This document shows, piece after piece, positions 52,647 through 61,925 of a DNA stretch of 64,000 bases. The stretch covers positions 310,001-374,000 of the forward strand of contig NZ_REFZ01000001.1 of assembly GCF_003841465.1 (NCBI RefSeq), in the 5' to 3' direction. This DNA is from Natrarchaeobius oligotrophus (GTDB taxonomy: Archaea > Halobacteriota > Halobacteria > Halobacteriales > Natrialbaceae). Position 1 is the stretch's first letter. Each line of letters opens with the position of its first letter. The position numbers and the translations under genes were made by a program. Below the pieces are notes generated by a model that was not told the DNA's origin, searched no databases, and was given only the letters and a program-made list of their open reading frames with translations.

Positions 52647-53258
52647 ATGAGATTCGACGGGACGTTCGAACTCGAGGACGCGTCGACGGAGGCGGTCTGG
52701 CTCGCGCTGTCCGATCCGGTGATGATCGAGCGGTCGCTGCCGGGCTGTGAGTTCCTGCTCGAGGTCGACGGCGACGAGAACTTCGACGAGCTTCGCGAGC
52801 GGGCGGACGCGATCGAGGAGCAACCGCCCACGCTGCCCGAGGCGACGCCGGAGGAGGTCGCCGAGCGCGCCTTCGAGGAGGGCCAGACGTACGCGGCGCT
52901 GATGGAACTGGGCGTCGGCGGCGTCAAACCGAGTTTCGAGACGACGGTGACGATCGCCGAACGGGAGTTCCCCCGGATGGCGACGACCGGAGAGGGGTCG
53001 GCCGCCAACAGCTCGTTCGAGATGTCGGCGTGGATGGAACTCGCGGAGACCGACGACGGCGTCGCCGTCGAATGGGAGGCCGAGGCCGACGTCTTCGGCA
53101 AGATCGCACAGCTGGGCGGTCGCGTCATCAACCCGGTCGCCAACCGTCTCGTCAACCAGTTCTTCGACGACGTCGCCACCCGGCTGCGCGAGGTAGAGGA
53201 CGCAGACGACGAGGGCGACCGAACTCGCCTCAGGGATCGAATCAGGGACGCGCTATGA
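52647..53258 (+). CDS. coxG: CoxG-like SRPBCC protein
   Basis: 203 residues. The SRPBCC/CoxG fold is seen in [31 protein letters not shown] (the S-L-P-G-C signature), [34 protein letters not shown] and NQFFDDV. In molybdenum carbon monoxide dehydrogenase systems CoxG helps membrane recruitment of the enzyme. The insert of about 40 acidic residues (about 50-90) is longer than in bacterial CoxG. It is first in the operon with coxS, coxL and coxM. The longer frame from 52368 is not protein-like. Confidence 0.88.
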   Translation: MRFDGTFELEDASTEAVWLALSDPVMIERSLPGCEFLLEVDGDENFDELRERADAIEEQPPTLPEATPEEVAERAFEEGQTYAALMELGVGGVKPSFETTVTIAEREFPRMATTGEGSAANSSFEMSAWMELAETDDGVAVEWEAEADVFGKIAQLGGRVINPVANRLVNQFFDDVATRLREVEDADDEGDRTRLRDRIRDAL

Positions 53259-53292
53259 GCGCCGGATCACCGACGATCGGAGGACGAACGCT

Positions 53293-53787
53293 ATGACCAC
53301 GGACACACACGAGATCACGCTCACGGTCAACGGAACGACACGAGAACTGCGCGTCGAACCTCGGACGCTGCTGATACACGCGCTCCGGGACGAGCTGGGG
53401 TATACGGGACCCAAGGTCGGCTGCGAGACCACCCTCTGTGGAGCCTGTACCGTCCACGTCGACGGGAAGCCGGTCAAGTCGTGTACGATGCTGGCCGTCC
53501 AGGCCGACGGTGCCGACGTGACCACGGTCGAGGGGCTCGGCGAGGCTGACGAGCTTCACCCGCTTCAGACGGCGTTCCAGGAGGAACACGGGCTGCAGTG
53601 TGGCTACTGTACGCCCGGCATGCTGCTGACGGCGCTTTCGCTGCTCGAGGACGAGCCCGACCCGACGCGGGCGGAGATCAGGGAGGCGCTCGAGGGGAAC
53701 CTCTGTCGGTGCACCGGCTATCAGAACATCGTCGACGCCGTCGAGACGGCCGCCGCGCGGATGAACGCGGCCGAGGGGGCCGACTGA
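53293..53787 (+). CDS. coxS: Molybdenum hydroxylase small subunit, two 2Fe-2S clusters
   Basis: 164 residues. The plant-type cluster ligands are Cys44, Cys49, Cys52 and Cys64 ([17 protein letters not shown]...SC), and the second cluster ligands are Cys103, Cys106, Cys138 and Cys140 ([18 protein letters not shown]). All eight are intact. It passes electrons from the Mo-cofactor subunit to FAD. GGAGGA at 53278-53283 is a good ribosome-binding site. The stop and the coxL start are one base apart. Confidence 0.95.
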   Translation: MTTDTHEITLTVNGTTRELRVEPRTLLIHALRDELGYTGPKVGCETTLCGACTVHVDGKPVKSCTMLAVQADGADVTTVEGLGEADELHPLQTAFQEEHGLQCGYCTPGMLLTALSLLEDEPDPTRAEIREALEGNLCRCTGYQNIVDAVETAAARMNAAEGAD

Positions 53788-53788
53788 G

Positions 53789-56152
53789 ATGGCGTCGGAA
53801 CCGAACGCCGAGAGCGTCTTCGGCTCGTCGGTCGAGCGCCGCGAGGACGTCGGTCTGTTGACGGGCGACGCCGAATTCACGGACGACAAGCTTCAGGACG
53901 CCGCCCACGTCGCGATCCTGCGCAGCCAGTTCGCCCACGCGACGATCGAGGAGATCGACGTTAGCGCCGCCGAGGAGCGCGACGGCGTGCTCGCGGTCTA
54001 CACCGGAGCTGACGTCGAGGAAAGCGGCGTTCCGAACGATATCCCGACCGCGTGGATGCTTCCCGGGCTCGTGACCCCGCAGTACCGCATCATGGCGACT
54101 GACAAGGTACGCCACACCGGCGACGCCCTCGCCGCGGTGGTCGCCGAGGACCGCTACGCGGCCTACGACGCCCTCGACGACGTCGACGTGACGTACGACC
54201 GGCTCGAGGCGGTCACGAGGCCCGACGAGGCGGTCGAGTCCGACGTGACCGTCCACGAGGAAGCGCCCGACAACGTCGCGTTCGACTTCGAACTCGGGGA
54301 CGCCGACGCCGTCGACGAGGCCTTCGAGGCGGCCGACCACGTCGCGAGCGTCGACCTCGAGCAGCCGCGCATCATCCCGAACGCCGTCGAACCGCGTGCC
54401 GCCGCCGCGTCCTACGACCCCTCGAGCGACGAGCTGACGGTGTGGATGACGTCACAGAACCCCCATCTCCACCGGGTGCTCATGTCGACGGCGACGCTCG
54501 GTCACCCCGAGCACAAGCTGCGGATCGTCGCCCCGGAAGTTGGCGGGGGCTTCGGCAGCAAGATCTACCACTACCCCGACGAGGCGATCACCGCCTGGTG
54601 TGCGAAACAGCTCGGCGGCTCGGTCAAGTGGCAGGCGACGCGAACCCAGAGCTACGCGACCGACTGCCACGGGCGCGATCACGTCACCGAGGCCGAACTC
54701 GCGCTCGATTCCGACGGCACCATCCGCGGACTGCGCGTCGAAACGCACGCGGGTCTGGGCGCACACCTCTCGCAGTTCGCCACGGCGACGCCGTCGTACC
54801 TCTACGCGACCATCCTCTCGAGCGAGTACGCCATTCCGGCGATCCACTGCCGCGTGATCGGCGCGTTCACGAACACGACGCCGGTCGACGCCTACCGCGG
54901 CGCGGGCCGCGCGGAGGGAATCTACGTCACCGAGCGGATCGTCGACGTCGCGGCGAGGGAACTCGACCTCGACCCGGTCGAGGTTCGTCGGACGAACCTG
55001 ATCCCGCCCGAGGAGTTCCCCTACGAGACCGCGGTCGCGCTCGTCTACGACAGCGGCGAGTACGAGGAGGCGATGGACCGCGCGCTCGAGCTGATCGACT
55101 ACGAAGGCGTCCGCGAGCGCCAGGAGAAACTCCGCGAGGGGGGACGGTACCTCGGGGTCGGCGTCGCGAACTTCGTGGAGTCGGCGGGGCTCTCGCCGTC
55201 GAAGGCCGCCGGCGAACTCGGCGCGCAGGCCGGCGGCTGGGAGGCCGGCGTCGTCCGCTTTCACCCGTCCGGTACCGTCTCGGTCGCCGTGGGAACGGCC
55301 GACCAGGGCCAGGGTCACCGCACGACGCTCGCCCAGGTCGCGGCGGCGGAACTCGGCGTCCCGGTCGACGACGTCGAGGTCGTCGAGGGCGACACCGACG
55401 AGGTCCCCCAGGGGATGGGGACCTACGGCAGCCGGAGCGGTCCCGTCGGCGGCGGCGCTGTCGCCCAGAGCGGCCGCAAGGTCGTCGAGAAAGCTCGATC
55501 GATCGCCGCCCACAAGCTCGAGGCGAGCGAGGACGACGTCGAGTTCGACGACGGAACGTTCCACGTCGTGGGCGCGCCGGATCGATCGATCTCGATTCAG
55601 GAACTCGCCTACGCGGCCTACCTCGGCCACGACATCCCCGACGAGATGGAGCCCGGACTCGAGGCGACGTCGTACTACGATCCGGAGAACTTCACGTTTC
55701 CGTTCGGAACCCACGCCGCGGTCGTCGAGGTCGACCCGGACACCGGCGAGGTCGAGTTCCACCGCTACGTCGCGGTCGACGACTGCGGCGAGCAGATCAA
55801 CCCGATGATCGTCGAGGGCCAGGTCCACGGCGGAATCGCACAGGGGATCGGCGCGGCGCTCTCCGAGGCGGCGAACTACGACGACAACGGGACGCTCGTC
55901 TCGGGCTCGATGAACGAGTACGCGCTCCCGCGGTCCGACAGCTTGCCGGAGTACGAAACCGACAGCACCGTCACGCCGAGCCCGCACAACCCGATCGGTG
56001 TCAAAGGCGTCGGCGAGTCGGCGACGATCGGCGCGACGCCGGCCGTCGTCAACGCCGTCGTCGACGCGCTCGAGCCGTTCGGCGTCGACCACCTCGACAT
56101 GCCGCTGACGGACGAAACCGTCTGGACGGCGATCGACGGGGGTGAGCGCTGA
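53789..56152 (+). CDS. coxL: Form II molybdenum hydroxylase large subunit (CoxL/XdhA-like)
   Basis: 787 residues of the xanthine dehydrogenase/CoxL family. GGGFGSK (252-258) and the active-site loop AYRGAGR (368-374) mark form II; true CO dehydrogenase form I has AYxCSFR. GVGE near the end holds the catalytic Glu743 that activates the Mo-bound water. Form II enzymes hydroxylate N-heterocycles, aldehydes or purines; CO oxidation is not supported. It lies in coxGSLM order and shares one base with the coxM start. Confidence 0.94.
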   Translation: MASEPNAESVFGSSVERREDVGLLTGDAEFTDDKLQDAAHVAILRSQFAHATIEEIDVSAAEERDGVLAVYTGADVEESGVPNDIPTAWMLPGLVTPQYRIMATDKVRHTGDALAAVVAEDRYAAYDALDDVDVTYDRLEAVTRPDEAVESDVTVHEEAPDNVAFDFELGDADAVDEAFEAADHVASVDLEQPRIIPNAVEPRAAAASYDPSSDELTVWMTSQNPHLHRVLMSTATLGHPEHKLRIVAPEVGGGFGSKIYHYPDEAITAWCAKQLGGSVKWQATRTQSYATDCHGRDHVTEAELALDSDGTIRGLRVETHAGLGAHLSQFATATPSYLYATILSSEYAIPAIHCRVIGAFTNTTPVDAYRGAGRAEGIYVTERIVDVAARELDLDPVEVRRTNLIPPEEFPYETAVALVYDSGEYEEAMDRALELIDYEGVRERQEKLREGGRYLGVGVANFVESAGLSPSKAAGELGAQAGGWEAGVVRFHPSGTVSVAVGTADQGQGHRTTLAQVAAAELGVPVDDVEVVEGDTDEVPQGMGTYGSRSGPVGGGAVAQSGRKVVEKARSIAAHKLEASEDDVEFDDGTFHVVGAPDRSISIQELAYAAYLGHDIPDEMEPGLEATSYYDPENFTFPFGTHAAVVEVDPDTGEVEFHRYVAVDDCGEQINPMIVEGQVHGGIAQGIGAALSEAANYDDNGTLVSGSMNEYALPRSDSLPEYETDSTVTPSPHNPIGVKGVGESATIGATPAVVNAVVDALEPFGVDHLDMPLTDETVWTAIDGGER

Positions 56153-57051
56153 TGTACCCGGCATCCTTCGAGTACGTCGCGGTCGACAGCGCCGAGGAAG
56201 CGATCGACTCGCTCGCCGAGCACGGGGACCGAGAGGTCACGCTGCTGGCGGGCGGACACAGCCTCCTGCCGATGATGAAGTCCGGACTGGCTTCCCCGGA
56301 GGTCGTCGTCGACCTCGGCGGCGTCGACGCGCTCTCCGGCATCGAACGCGGCGACGACGCGACCCGGATCAACGCGATGACCGAGTACGCCGCGGTGGCC
56401 GACGACGAGGGGCTGTGGAGCGATAATCCGGTCGTCCCGGAGGCCGCCGCCGCGATCGGGGACGTGCAGGTGCGAAACGTGGGGACCGTCGGCGGTAACG
56501 TCGCCCACTCCGACCCCGCGGCCGACCTTCCCGCGGCGATGCTCGCGGCCGACGCGACGATCCACGCGCTCGGCCCCGACGGCGAGCGCGAGATCCCCGC
56601 GGCCGATTTCTTCCAGGCGATGTTCACGACCGCGCTCGCGGACGGCGAGCTCCTCACCGCGATCGACGTCCCCCACCTCGGATCGGACGACGCCGCCGCC
56701 TACGTCAAGAAGGCGAGCCCCTCCTCGGGATACGCGCTGGTCGGCGTCGCCGTCGTGCTCGAGACCGACGGGGAGGAGATCGCCGACGCGCGGGTCGCCG
56801 CCAACGGCGCGTTCGACCACGCGATGGCCCTCGAGCCGGTCGAGGAGGAACTCGTCGGCGGATCGCTCGACGACGAGTCGCTGCCCGAACGCGCGGCCGG
56901 ACGGGCCACCGACGACGTCGAGTCGTACCTGGTGCTCGACGACGAGCAGGCTTCGAGCGAGTACCGGGCGCACCTGCTCGAGGTTTACGCCGAGCGCGCC
57001 CTCGAGACGGCGATCGACCGCGTCGGCGACGGTTCGAACGCCGACGGCTGA
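56152..57051 (+). CDS. coxM: Molybdenum hydroxylase FAD subunit
   Basis: 299 residues. LLAGGHSLLPMMKSGLASPE (about 31-50) and GTVGGNVAHSDPAADLPAAM (about 110-129) are the two FAD-binding signatures of CoxM/XdhB-type subunits. The C-terminal CO_deh_flav_C-like region is also present. The stop of coxL and this ATG overlap by one base (TGATG), so translation is coupled. It is convergent with the JAMM gene. Confidence 0.94.
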   Translation: MYPASFEYVAVDSAEEAIDSLAEHGDREVTLLAGGHSLLPMMKSGLASPEVVVDLGGVDALSGIERGDDATRINAMTEYAAVADDEGLWSDNPVVPEAAAAIGDVQVRNVGTVGGNVAHSDPAADLPAAMLAADATIHALGPDGEREIPAADFFQAMFTTALADGELLTAIDVPHLGSDDAAAYVKKASPSSGYALVGVAVVLETDGEEIADARVAANGAFDHAMALEPVEEELVGGSLDDESLPERAAGRATDDVESYLVLDDEQASSEYRAHLLEVYAERALETAIDRVGDGSNADG

Positions 57052-57103
57052 TCGAGCGGCAGTCGTCCCGTCTCAGCCCGGGACCGACTTACCGCAGACC
57101 GGT

Positions 57104-57649
57104 TCACTCGAGGACGAGTCGCTCGCGTTCGAACGTCCCTTCGTCGCCGTTGCCGGCGACGCAGCTGGCTCCGGCGTCGTCACCGTCGCTGATACTCGCC
57201 TCGTCCTCGTCGTTCGACCTCGCGCCGCCACCGCCGCCCGAGCGCCAGCGCCACGAACCGAGTTCGAACGGCTCGAGCGAGGCGATCAGGTACGATCGAT
57301 CGGGCCAGGTCGCCTTCGCGGCGTCCGTCGCGCTCGGACGCGGCGGGCCGGTCGGGTGCGAGTGGTAGAAGCCGACGATCTCCTCGCCTCGTTCCTCGAG
57401 TCGATCGAAGATCGACAGCTGTCGCTCGGGATCGATCCGGTAGCGCGTCCGCGGCGTCTCCGCGACGTTCGCGGCGGGGTACTGCGACCGAACGCGGCTG
57501 CGCTCGTCGCCGAACTCGCCGCCGAGGACGCCACAAATCTCCCGTGGCCGTCCGTCTCGAGCCCGTTCGACGATCGCGTCCCGGACCGAGGCGGAGACGA
57601 CGAGCGTCGGCGTCTCGGGATCGATCGACGGATCCGAGTCGCCCGTCAC
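57104..57649 (-). CDS. JAMM/MPN+ metalloprotease
   Basis: 181 residues. The MPN+ motif is intact: ICGVLGGEFG with its upstream Glu, and HSHPTGPPRPSATD (H-x-H-P-x7-S-x-x-D) binding zinc. Haloarchaeal JAMM proteins remove ubiquitin-like SAMPs from proteins or MoaE, and this is a plausible function. The C-terminal tail (about 140-181) is Gly/Ser/Asp-rich. GTG 57649 was chosen because it overlaps the BtuF-like stop by four bases (57646-57649), giving coupled translation, while the upstream frame is antisense noise. Confidence 0.85.
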   Translation of the reverse strand: MTGDSDPSIDPETPTLVVSASVRDAIVERARDGRPREICGVLGGEFGDERSRVRSQYPAANVAETPRTRYRIDPERQLSIFDRLEERGEEIVGFYHSHPTGPPRPSATDAAKATWPDRSYLIASLEPFELGSWRWRSGGGGGARSNDEDEASISDGDDAGASCVAGNGDEGTFERERLVLE

Positions 57650-58734
57650 GGTTCCGGACCGCCCGTCGCGTCCCGCTTGTGGCCACCCTCCGGTCCGGGA
57701 GTCGCGTTCACGGCGGCGACGTCGTCGAGCCGATCGAACGGGACGGCGACCTCCGCGAGCGGCGCGCTCGAGTCGGCACCGTCGGTCGAGTTCCCGTCGA
57801 CGCCGTCGCTGGCTCCGATCCCCTCGAACAGCGTCGGCTGGACGATCCGCGCCAGGACCTCGAGCGCGTCGACCAGCCGCGGTCCGGGACGATTGAGGTA
57901 GTGGTTCCCGTCCATCGCCCAGACGCGCCCCGCTCGAACGGCAGCGAGGTCGGTCCAGCCGTCGCGATCGACGAGGTCGCGTCTGTTTTCGGCGATCTGT
58001 GCGAGCGAGAATCCGCAGGGTGCGACGATCACGACCTCCGGATCGTACTCGCGGATCTCGTCCCACTCGCGCGGTCGCGACCGCTCGCCGACGTCGGCCA
58101 GCCCGTACTCGCCTCCGGCCCAGCCGACGAGTTCGGCGGTCCAGTGGCCGGCGATCATGACCGGATCGGTCCAGTCGAAGATCGCGACTCGCGGCCGGTC
58201 GTCGGCGTCGAGCGCCGCCGTCCGTGAGCGAACGCGATCGATGCGGGTCTCGAGTTCCCCGCGAACCACCCGTGCGCGCTCGAGTCGATCCGTCGCTCGT
58301 CCGACCCGTTCGACGTCGGAGAGCACGTCGTCGACGGTGTGGGGATCGGTCGTCAGGATCTCGGGCTCGACGAATCCGGACGCGGCCCGCGCGCTCGAGG
58401 CGCGACGCTCCGCGGCGATCCGCTCGACGGCCTCCTCGACGATCACCTCGTCGACCGCACAGACGTCGCACGCGTCCTGCGTGACGATCAGCTCCGGCTC
58501 GACGGCGGCGAGGGTTTCGACGTCGACGTCGTAGACGCCGCCGTCCGCGGCCGCCTCGAGCACCTGCCGGTCGATCTCGCCGCTTTCGGCGTCCGCGTCG
58601 ACTCGCGAGCGGGTGATCGACGGCAGCGACTCGACGCCGGGCGGATAGTCGCACTCGTGGGAGACGCCGACCGGCTCGAGGCCGAGCGCCGCGACGGTCT
58701 CGGTCGCGGCGGGCAGCGTCGTGACGATTCGCAT
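57646..58734 (-). CDS. btuF: BtuF-like cobalamin-binding protein
   Basis: 362 residues. The opening MRIVTTLPAATETVAALGLE is the periplasmic-binding class III type used for vitamin B12 and siderophores. A bridge of helix follows, and VIVAPCGFSLAQIAENRRDL and VWAMDGNHYLNRPGPRLVDA match cobalamin-binding proteins of the BtuF type. There is no signal peptide: the ATG runs directly into the first strand, so this copy is probably cytoplasmic. The C-terminal 40 residues are acidic and specific to it. It is transcribed before the JAMM gene and overlaps it by four bases. Confidence 0.85.
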   Translation of the reverse strand: MRIVTTLPAATETVAALGLEPVGVSHECDYPPGVESLPSITRSRVDADAESGEIDRQVLEAAADGGVYDVDVETLAAVEPELIVTQDACDVCAVDEVIVEEAVERIAAERRASSARAASGFVEPEILTTDPHTVDDVLSDVERVGRATDRLERARVVRGELETRIDRVRSRTAALDADDRPRVAIFDWTDPVMIAGHWTAELVGWAGGEYGLADVGERSRPREWDEIREYDPEVVIVAPCGFSLAQIAENRRDLVDRDGWTDLAAVRAGRVWAMDGNHYLNRPGPRLVDALEVLARIVQPTLFEGIGASDGVDGNSTDGADSSAPLAEVAVPFDRLDDVAAVNATPGPEGGHKRDATGGPEP

Positions 58735-58846
58735 GGTCGACGGTAGGGAGCGAGACGACAAAAACGCCGCCCCCGATCGGTTCCCCAACCCGATCGTCTC
58801 CGACCGGTCGAAACGGCGTCGCTCGATCCGCCGAGGTCGAGCGTCC

Positions 58847-59575
58847 TCACTCGAATCCGTCGGAACCGGCCGATGGGGTCGCCTCGACTCGTTCGGGACG
58901 GCGATCCGTCCCGCCGTGACGATCGACGACCCGACGCATCAGCTCTCGTTCGGCCCGCCTGAGCAGCATCGACGCCGAACTCTCGGCGCACTCGAGCGCG
59001 CTCGCGACGTCCGCGAGCGCCGCCCCGCGGGGGACGTCGTAGTAACCGAGTTCGAGCGCCGCGCGAACGGCCTCGCGCTGGCGGTCGGTGAGCGCGCCGG
59101 CCATCGTCGCGCCCCGCCGATCGTAGGTTCCGACCTCGACCACGGTCACCTCGACGTCGGCGGGCAGCTCCTCGAGAACCCCCTGGACGTCGCCGCCGTC
59201 CCCGACGATCGTCATCCGCATCGCCGCCTCGTCGTCGAACCGGACCGGAGGAACGACCACCAGCTGGCGGTCGGCGAACGCGGCCCGCCAGGCCCGGTCC
59301 TCCGGGCGGGTCTCCTGGCAGGCCCAGACGTGGATCGACTCGTCGTCGATCGGCGCGATCCGGTACTCCCGGATCGACTCCACGCCGGCCAGCGCCGCGC
59401 GGTATCGCTCCCTGTCGGCCTCGACGTAGAACAGCTCGTACTCGAGTCCCTCGTCGGGGACGACGTTCCACGTGAGCAGCTCCTCGTAGCGAACGGCGTC
59501 CTCGGTGCGGATGAACTCCTGCATCGGGTGGAGCATCCAGTCGGGCTGGCGAAGCCGAACGTCGACGTACTTCAT
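58847..59575 (-). CDS. Bacterio-opsin activator-like HTH_10 regulator
   Basis: 242 residues. The N-terminal sensing region (about 1-160) has the pattern of haloarchaeal bacterio-opsin activator homologues (YEELLTWNVVPDEGLEYELF). The HTH_10 domain is at about 165-225: LTDRQREAVRAALELGYYDV, then ALADVASALECAESSASMLL. A reverse-strand ATTTATGT box at 59603-59610, 28-35 bases upstream, supports the ATG at 59575. It is divergent from the P450 gene and so is a candidate regulator of it. Confidence 0.85.
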   Translation of the reverse strand: MKYVDVRLRQPDWMLHPMQEFIRTEDAVRYEELLTWNVVPDEGLEYELFYVEADRERYRAALAGVESIREYRIAPIDDESIHVWACQETRPEDRAWRAAFADRQLVVVPPVRFDDEAAMRMTIVGDGGDVQGVLEELPADVEVTVVEVGTYDRRGATMAGALTDRQREAVRAALELGYYDVPRGAALADVASALECAESSASMLLRRAERELMRRVVDRHGGTDRRPERVEATPSAGSDGFE

Positions 59576-59602
59576 CCGATAGGCGTCGGTACGTTCTCGA
59601 GT

Positions 59603-59610
59603 ACATAAAT
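59603..59610 (-). promoter_or_regulatory. TATA-like box for the HTH_10 regulator
   Basis: The reverse strand reads ATTTATGT 28-35 bases before the ATG at 59575. It falls within the 88-base divergent space shared with the P450 gene. Confidence 0.5.
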
Positions 59611-59663
59611 TCCCTAGGAGCTTCGACCGAAGGGGAATCCGCGAGACGCCCGAAGGGAAACCC

Positions 59664-61073
59664 ATGACGTCACGACGAACGGCCGTCGGCGACGACGCCG
59701 CGATCGAACGCGGCGACGGGGTTCCCCCGCGACCGCTCGAGGAGTATCCGCTCCCGCCGGGGCCGGACGGCTATCCGCTCGTCGGCAACACGCTCTCGGT
59801 CGTCCGCGATCCGTTCGCGTTCTACGACGAACTCGCGACGCACGGCGACGTCGTTCGCTACCGGGTCGCCGGGCGGACGTTCACCGCGCTGTTGCACCCG
59901 GACTACGTCGAGCGCGTGCTGGTGTCGGAACCCGGCCGGTTCGAGCGGTACGTCTTCGCCGACCTCGGGTTCGATATCGGCACGGAGGGACTGCTGATGA
60001 CCGACGGGACGCAGTGGAAGCGCCAGCGCCGGCTCCTCCAGCCCGCGTTCACGATCGATCGCATCGAGACGTACGCCGAGACGATGGTCGAGTGCGCCGA
60101 GCGGACCGCCGACTCCTGGATCGACGGCAGCGAGGTGGCGCTGAACAGCGAGTTCTCCGAGTTGACGCTTCGCATTCTCGCGAAGGCGCTGTTCGACGTC
60201 GAAGTCGATCCAGCGACGGACGGCGAGGTAATCGCTCGGGCCGCCCGGGCGATCAACGAGCGCGTCAACGCCCGGAACCTGTCGACGTTTCTCCCGCAGT
60301 GGGTGCCGCTGCCCGCGAACCGGCGCTACGAGCGGACGATGCGCGCGTACCGCGAGCAGGTCGACGCGCTGATCGATCGACGTCGGAGCGCCGACTCGAG
60401 CGGAGAGGCCGACGATCTGCTCTCGATCATGCTTCGCGCGAGCGACGATCGCGGCGGGACGCTCTCGGAGACCGAGGTGCGCGACAACCTCGTCACGTTC
60501 CTGTTCGCCGGCCACGAGACCAGTTCGCTCGCCCTCACGTACGCGCTCATGCTGCTGGCCCGCCACGACGACGTCGCGGCCACACTCCGCGCGGAACTCG
60601 AGGAGGTGATCGGCGACGAGCGGCCGACGGCCGCCCACGTCCCGGAACTCGAGTACGCCGACGCGGTGCTCACCGAAGCGATGCGACTGTACCCGCCGGC
60701 GTACATCCTCTTTCGAAAAGCGACCGACGACGCCGTTATCGGCGGCTACCGGATTCCGGCGGGGACGATCCTGACGCTTCCCCAGTTTCACCTGCACGTC
60801 GACGACCGGTTCTACGACGACCCCGAGGAGTTCAGGCCGGAACGCTGGCTCGACGACGACCGCGACCGCCCGGAGTACGCGTACTTCCCCTTCGGCGGCG
60901 GGCCGCGCCACTGCATCGGCATGCGATTTGCGACCCTCGAGATGACGCTGATCGTCGCGGTCCTGTTGTGCCGGTTCGACTTCGAACTCTCGAGCGAACC
61001 GGATCCGGAGCCGTCGGCCGCGGCAACGCTCCAGCCCGAGAACGACGTCCGCGTGCGGGTTCGCCGGCGGTAG
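59664..61073 (+). CDS. Cytochrome P450
   Basis: 469 residues. The haem-thiolate loop FGGGPRHCIG puts the axial ligand at Cys417. AGHETS is the I-helix oxygen-activation motif and EAMR the K-helix E-x-x-R. LPPGPDGYPLVGNTLS near the N-terminus is the Pro-rich hinge. There is no membrane anchor, so it should be soluble. Similarity is highest to bacterial CYP102/CYP132-like class enzymes in pattern, but the substrate is unknown. No ferredoxin gene is adjacent. Confidence 0.93.
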   Translation: MTSRRTAVGDDAAIERGDGVPPRPLEEYPLPPGPDGYPLVGNTLSVVRDPFAFYDELATHGDVVRYRVAGRTFTALLHPDYVERVLVSEPGRFERYVFADLGFDIGTEGLLMTDGTQWKRQRRLLQPAFTIDRIETYAETMVECAERTADSWIDGSEVALNSEFSELTLRILAKALFDVEVDPATDGEVIARAARAINERVNARNLSTFLPQWVPLPANRRYERTMRAYREQVDALIDRRRSADSSGEADDLLSIMLRASDDRGGTLSETEVRDNLVTFLFAGHETSSLALTYALMLLARHDDVAATLRAELEEVIGDERPTAAHVPELEYADAVLTEAMRLYPPAYILFRKATDDAVIGGYRIPAGTILTLPQFHLHVDDRFYDDPEEFRPERWLDDDRDRPEYAYFPFGGGPRHCIGMRFATLEMTLIVAVLLCRFDFELSSEPDPEPSAAATLQPENDVRVRVRRR

Positions 61074-61118
61074 ACGTCTCCGGTGTCACAGCGGAGTGGA
61101 AAAATTGGGACCGAAGCG

Positions 61119-61778
61119 TTACCGCTCGCCGTCCGCGCCGAAGTCACGGCCGTCGTCCGCGTCGTTCCCGCGGTCGTCCTCGTCGTCCTCACGGCCGCCG
61201 ACGCGAGTCTCGCCGTCACCGATCTCCTTTCGCTCGCCGACGTCCCGATCGCCGCTCTCGAGTTCGTCCGCGACGTGGTCGTCGTCCTCGCGATCCTCGA
61301 CTTCGATCTCGAACTCCTCGATCCCGTCGTCGGCCGGGTACTCGGCGACGTCGAACTCGTCGGTTGCGAGCTCCCGCCCGTCGACTCCGACGCTTCCCTC
61401 GTCGATCTCGATGACGACACCCTCGTGATCCGCCGAGCGCCCGAGGAGCCGGTTCGCACCCGATTCCACCTCCCGGTTGACCGACCAGGCGAACCGCAGC
61501 ACCGACTCGAGTTCGGTGCTCGCCCGCCGCGTCCCCGGCTCGGCCGACAGCTCGCCCAGGCTCCGGGCTCCCTCGGGGTGGAGGTACTGGATCGGGTGAT
61601 CGGTCGGCACCTCCCGGAGGTCGACGTCGAACGACCAGAGGTACGGCAACAGCTGAACGGCGTATCCCTTCGGTTTCGGTGCTCTGCGCCCGGCCGCGGT
61701 GAGGACGGTAGCGATCGCCGTCGTCCCCGAATCGGTGTCGTAGTAGACGCCGGGAAGGCCCGGAACTGAGACGCGCAT
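61119..61778 (-). CDS. Haloarchaeal protein with acidic low-complexity tail
   Basis: 219 residues. The first 125 (MRVSVPGLPGVYYDTDSGTT, then LPYLWSFDVDLREVPTDHPI) look folded and conserved. From about residue 150 the sequence is nearly all Asp, Glu, Gly and Arg, so disordered. It is convergent with the P450 gene, 45 bases apart. No family is recognised. Confidence 0.6.
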   Translation of the reverse strand: MRVSVPGLPGVYYDTDSGTTAIATVLTAAGRRAPKPKGYAVQLLPYLWSFDVDLREVPTDHPIQYLHPEGARSLGELSAEPGTRRASTELESVLRFAWSVNREVESGANRLLGRSADHEGVVIEIDEGSVGVDGRELATDEFDVAEYPADDGIEEFEIEVEDREDDDHVADELESGDRDVGERKEIGDGETRVGGREDDEDDRGNDADDGRDFGADGER

Positions 61779-61925
61779 ACTCGAGCGGTCGAACCCGTCG
61801 GGGGTGAGTCTAGAGCCGGCAGTGCCAGCCCGCTTTTATACCGTTGCGGCGGTCGCAAGCGGATCCGACCGACAGAACTGGCCGCTTCTCGGCCACACCG
61901 GAGGCTACCCGCGAACCCGATCCCC

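Noticed and set aside
53789-56152. Calling coxL a carbon monoxide dehydrogenase
   Set aside because: The active-site loop is AYRGAGR (form II), not AYxCSFR, so CO oxidation is not supported despite the coxGSLM order.
54442-56164. Two long frames (567 and 570 codons) over coxL
   Set aside because: Both are shadows of coxL, whose catalytic motifs lie in the true frame. No independent starts or promoters.
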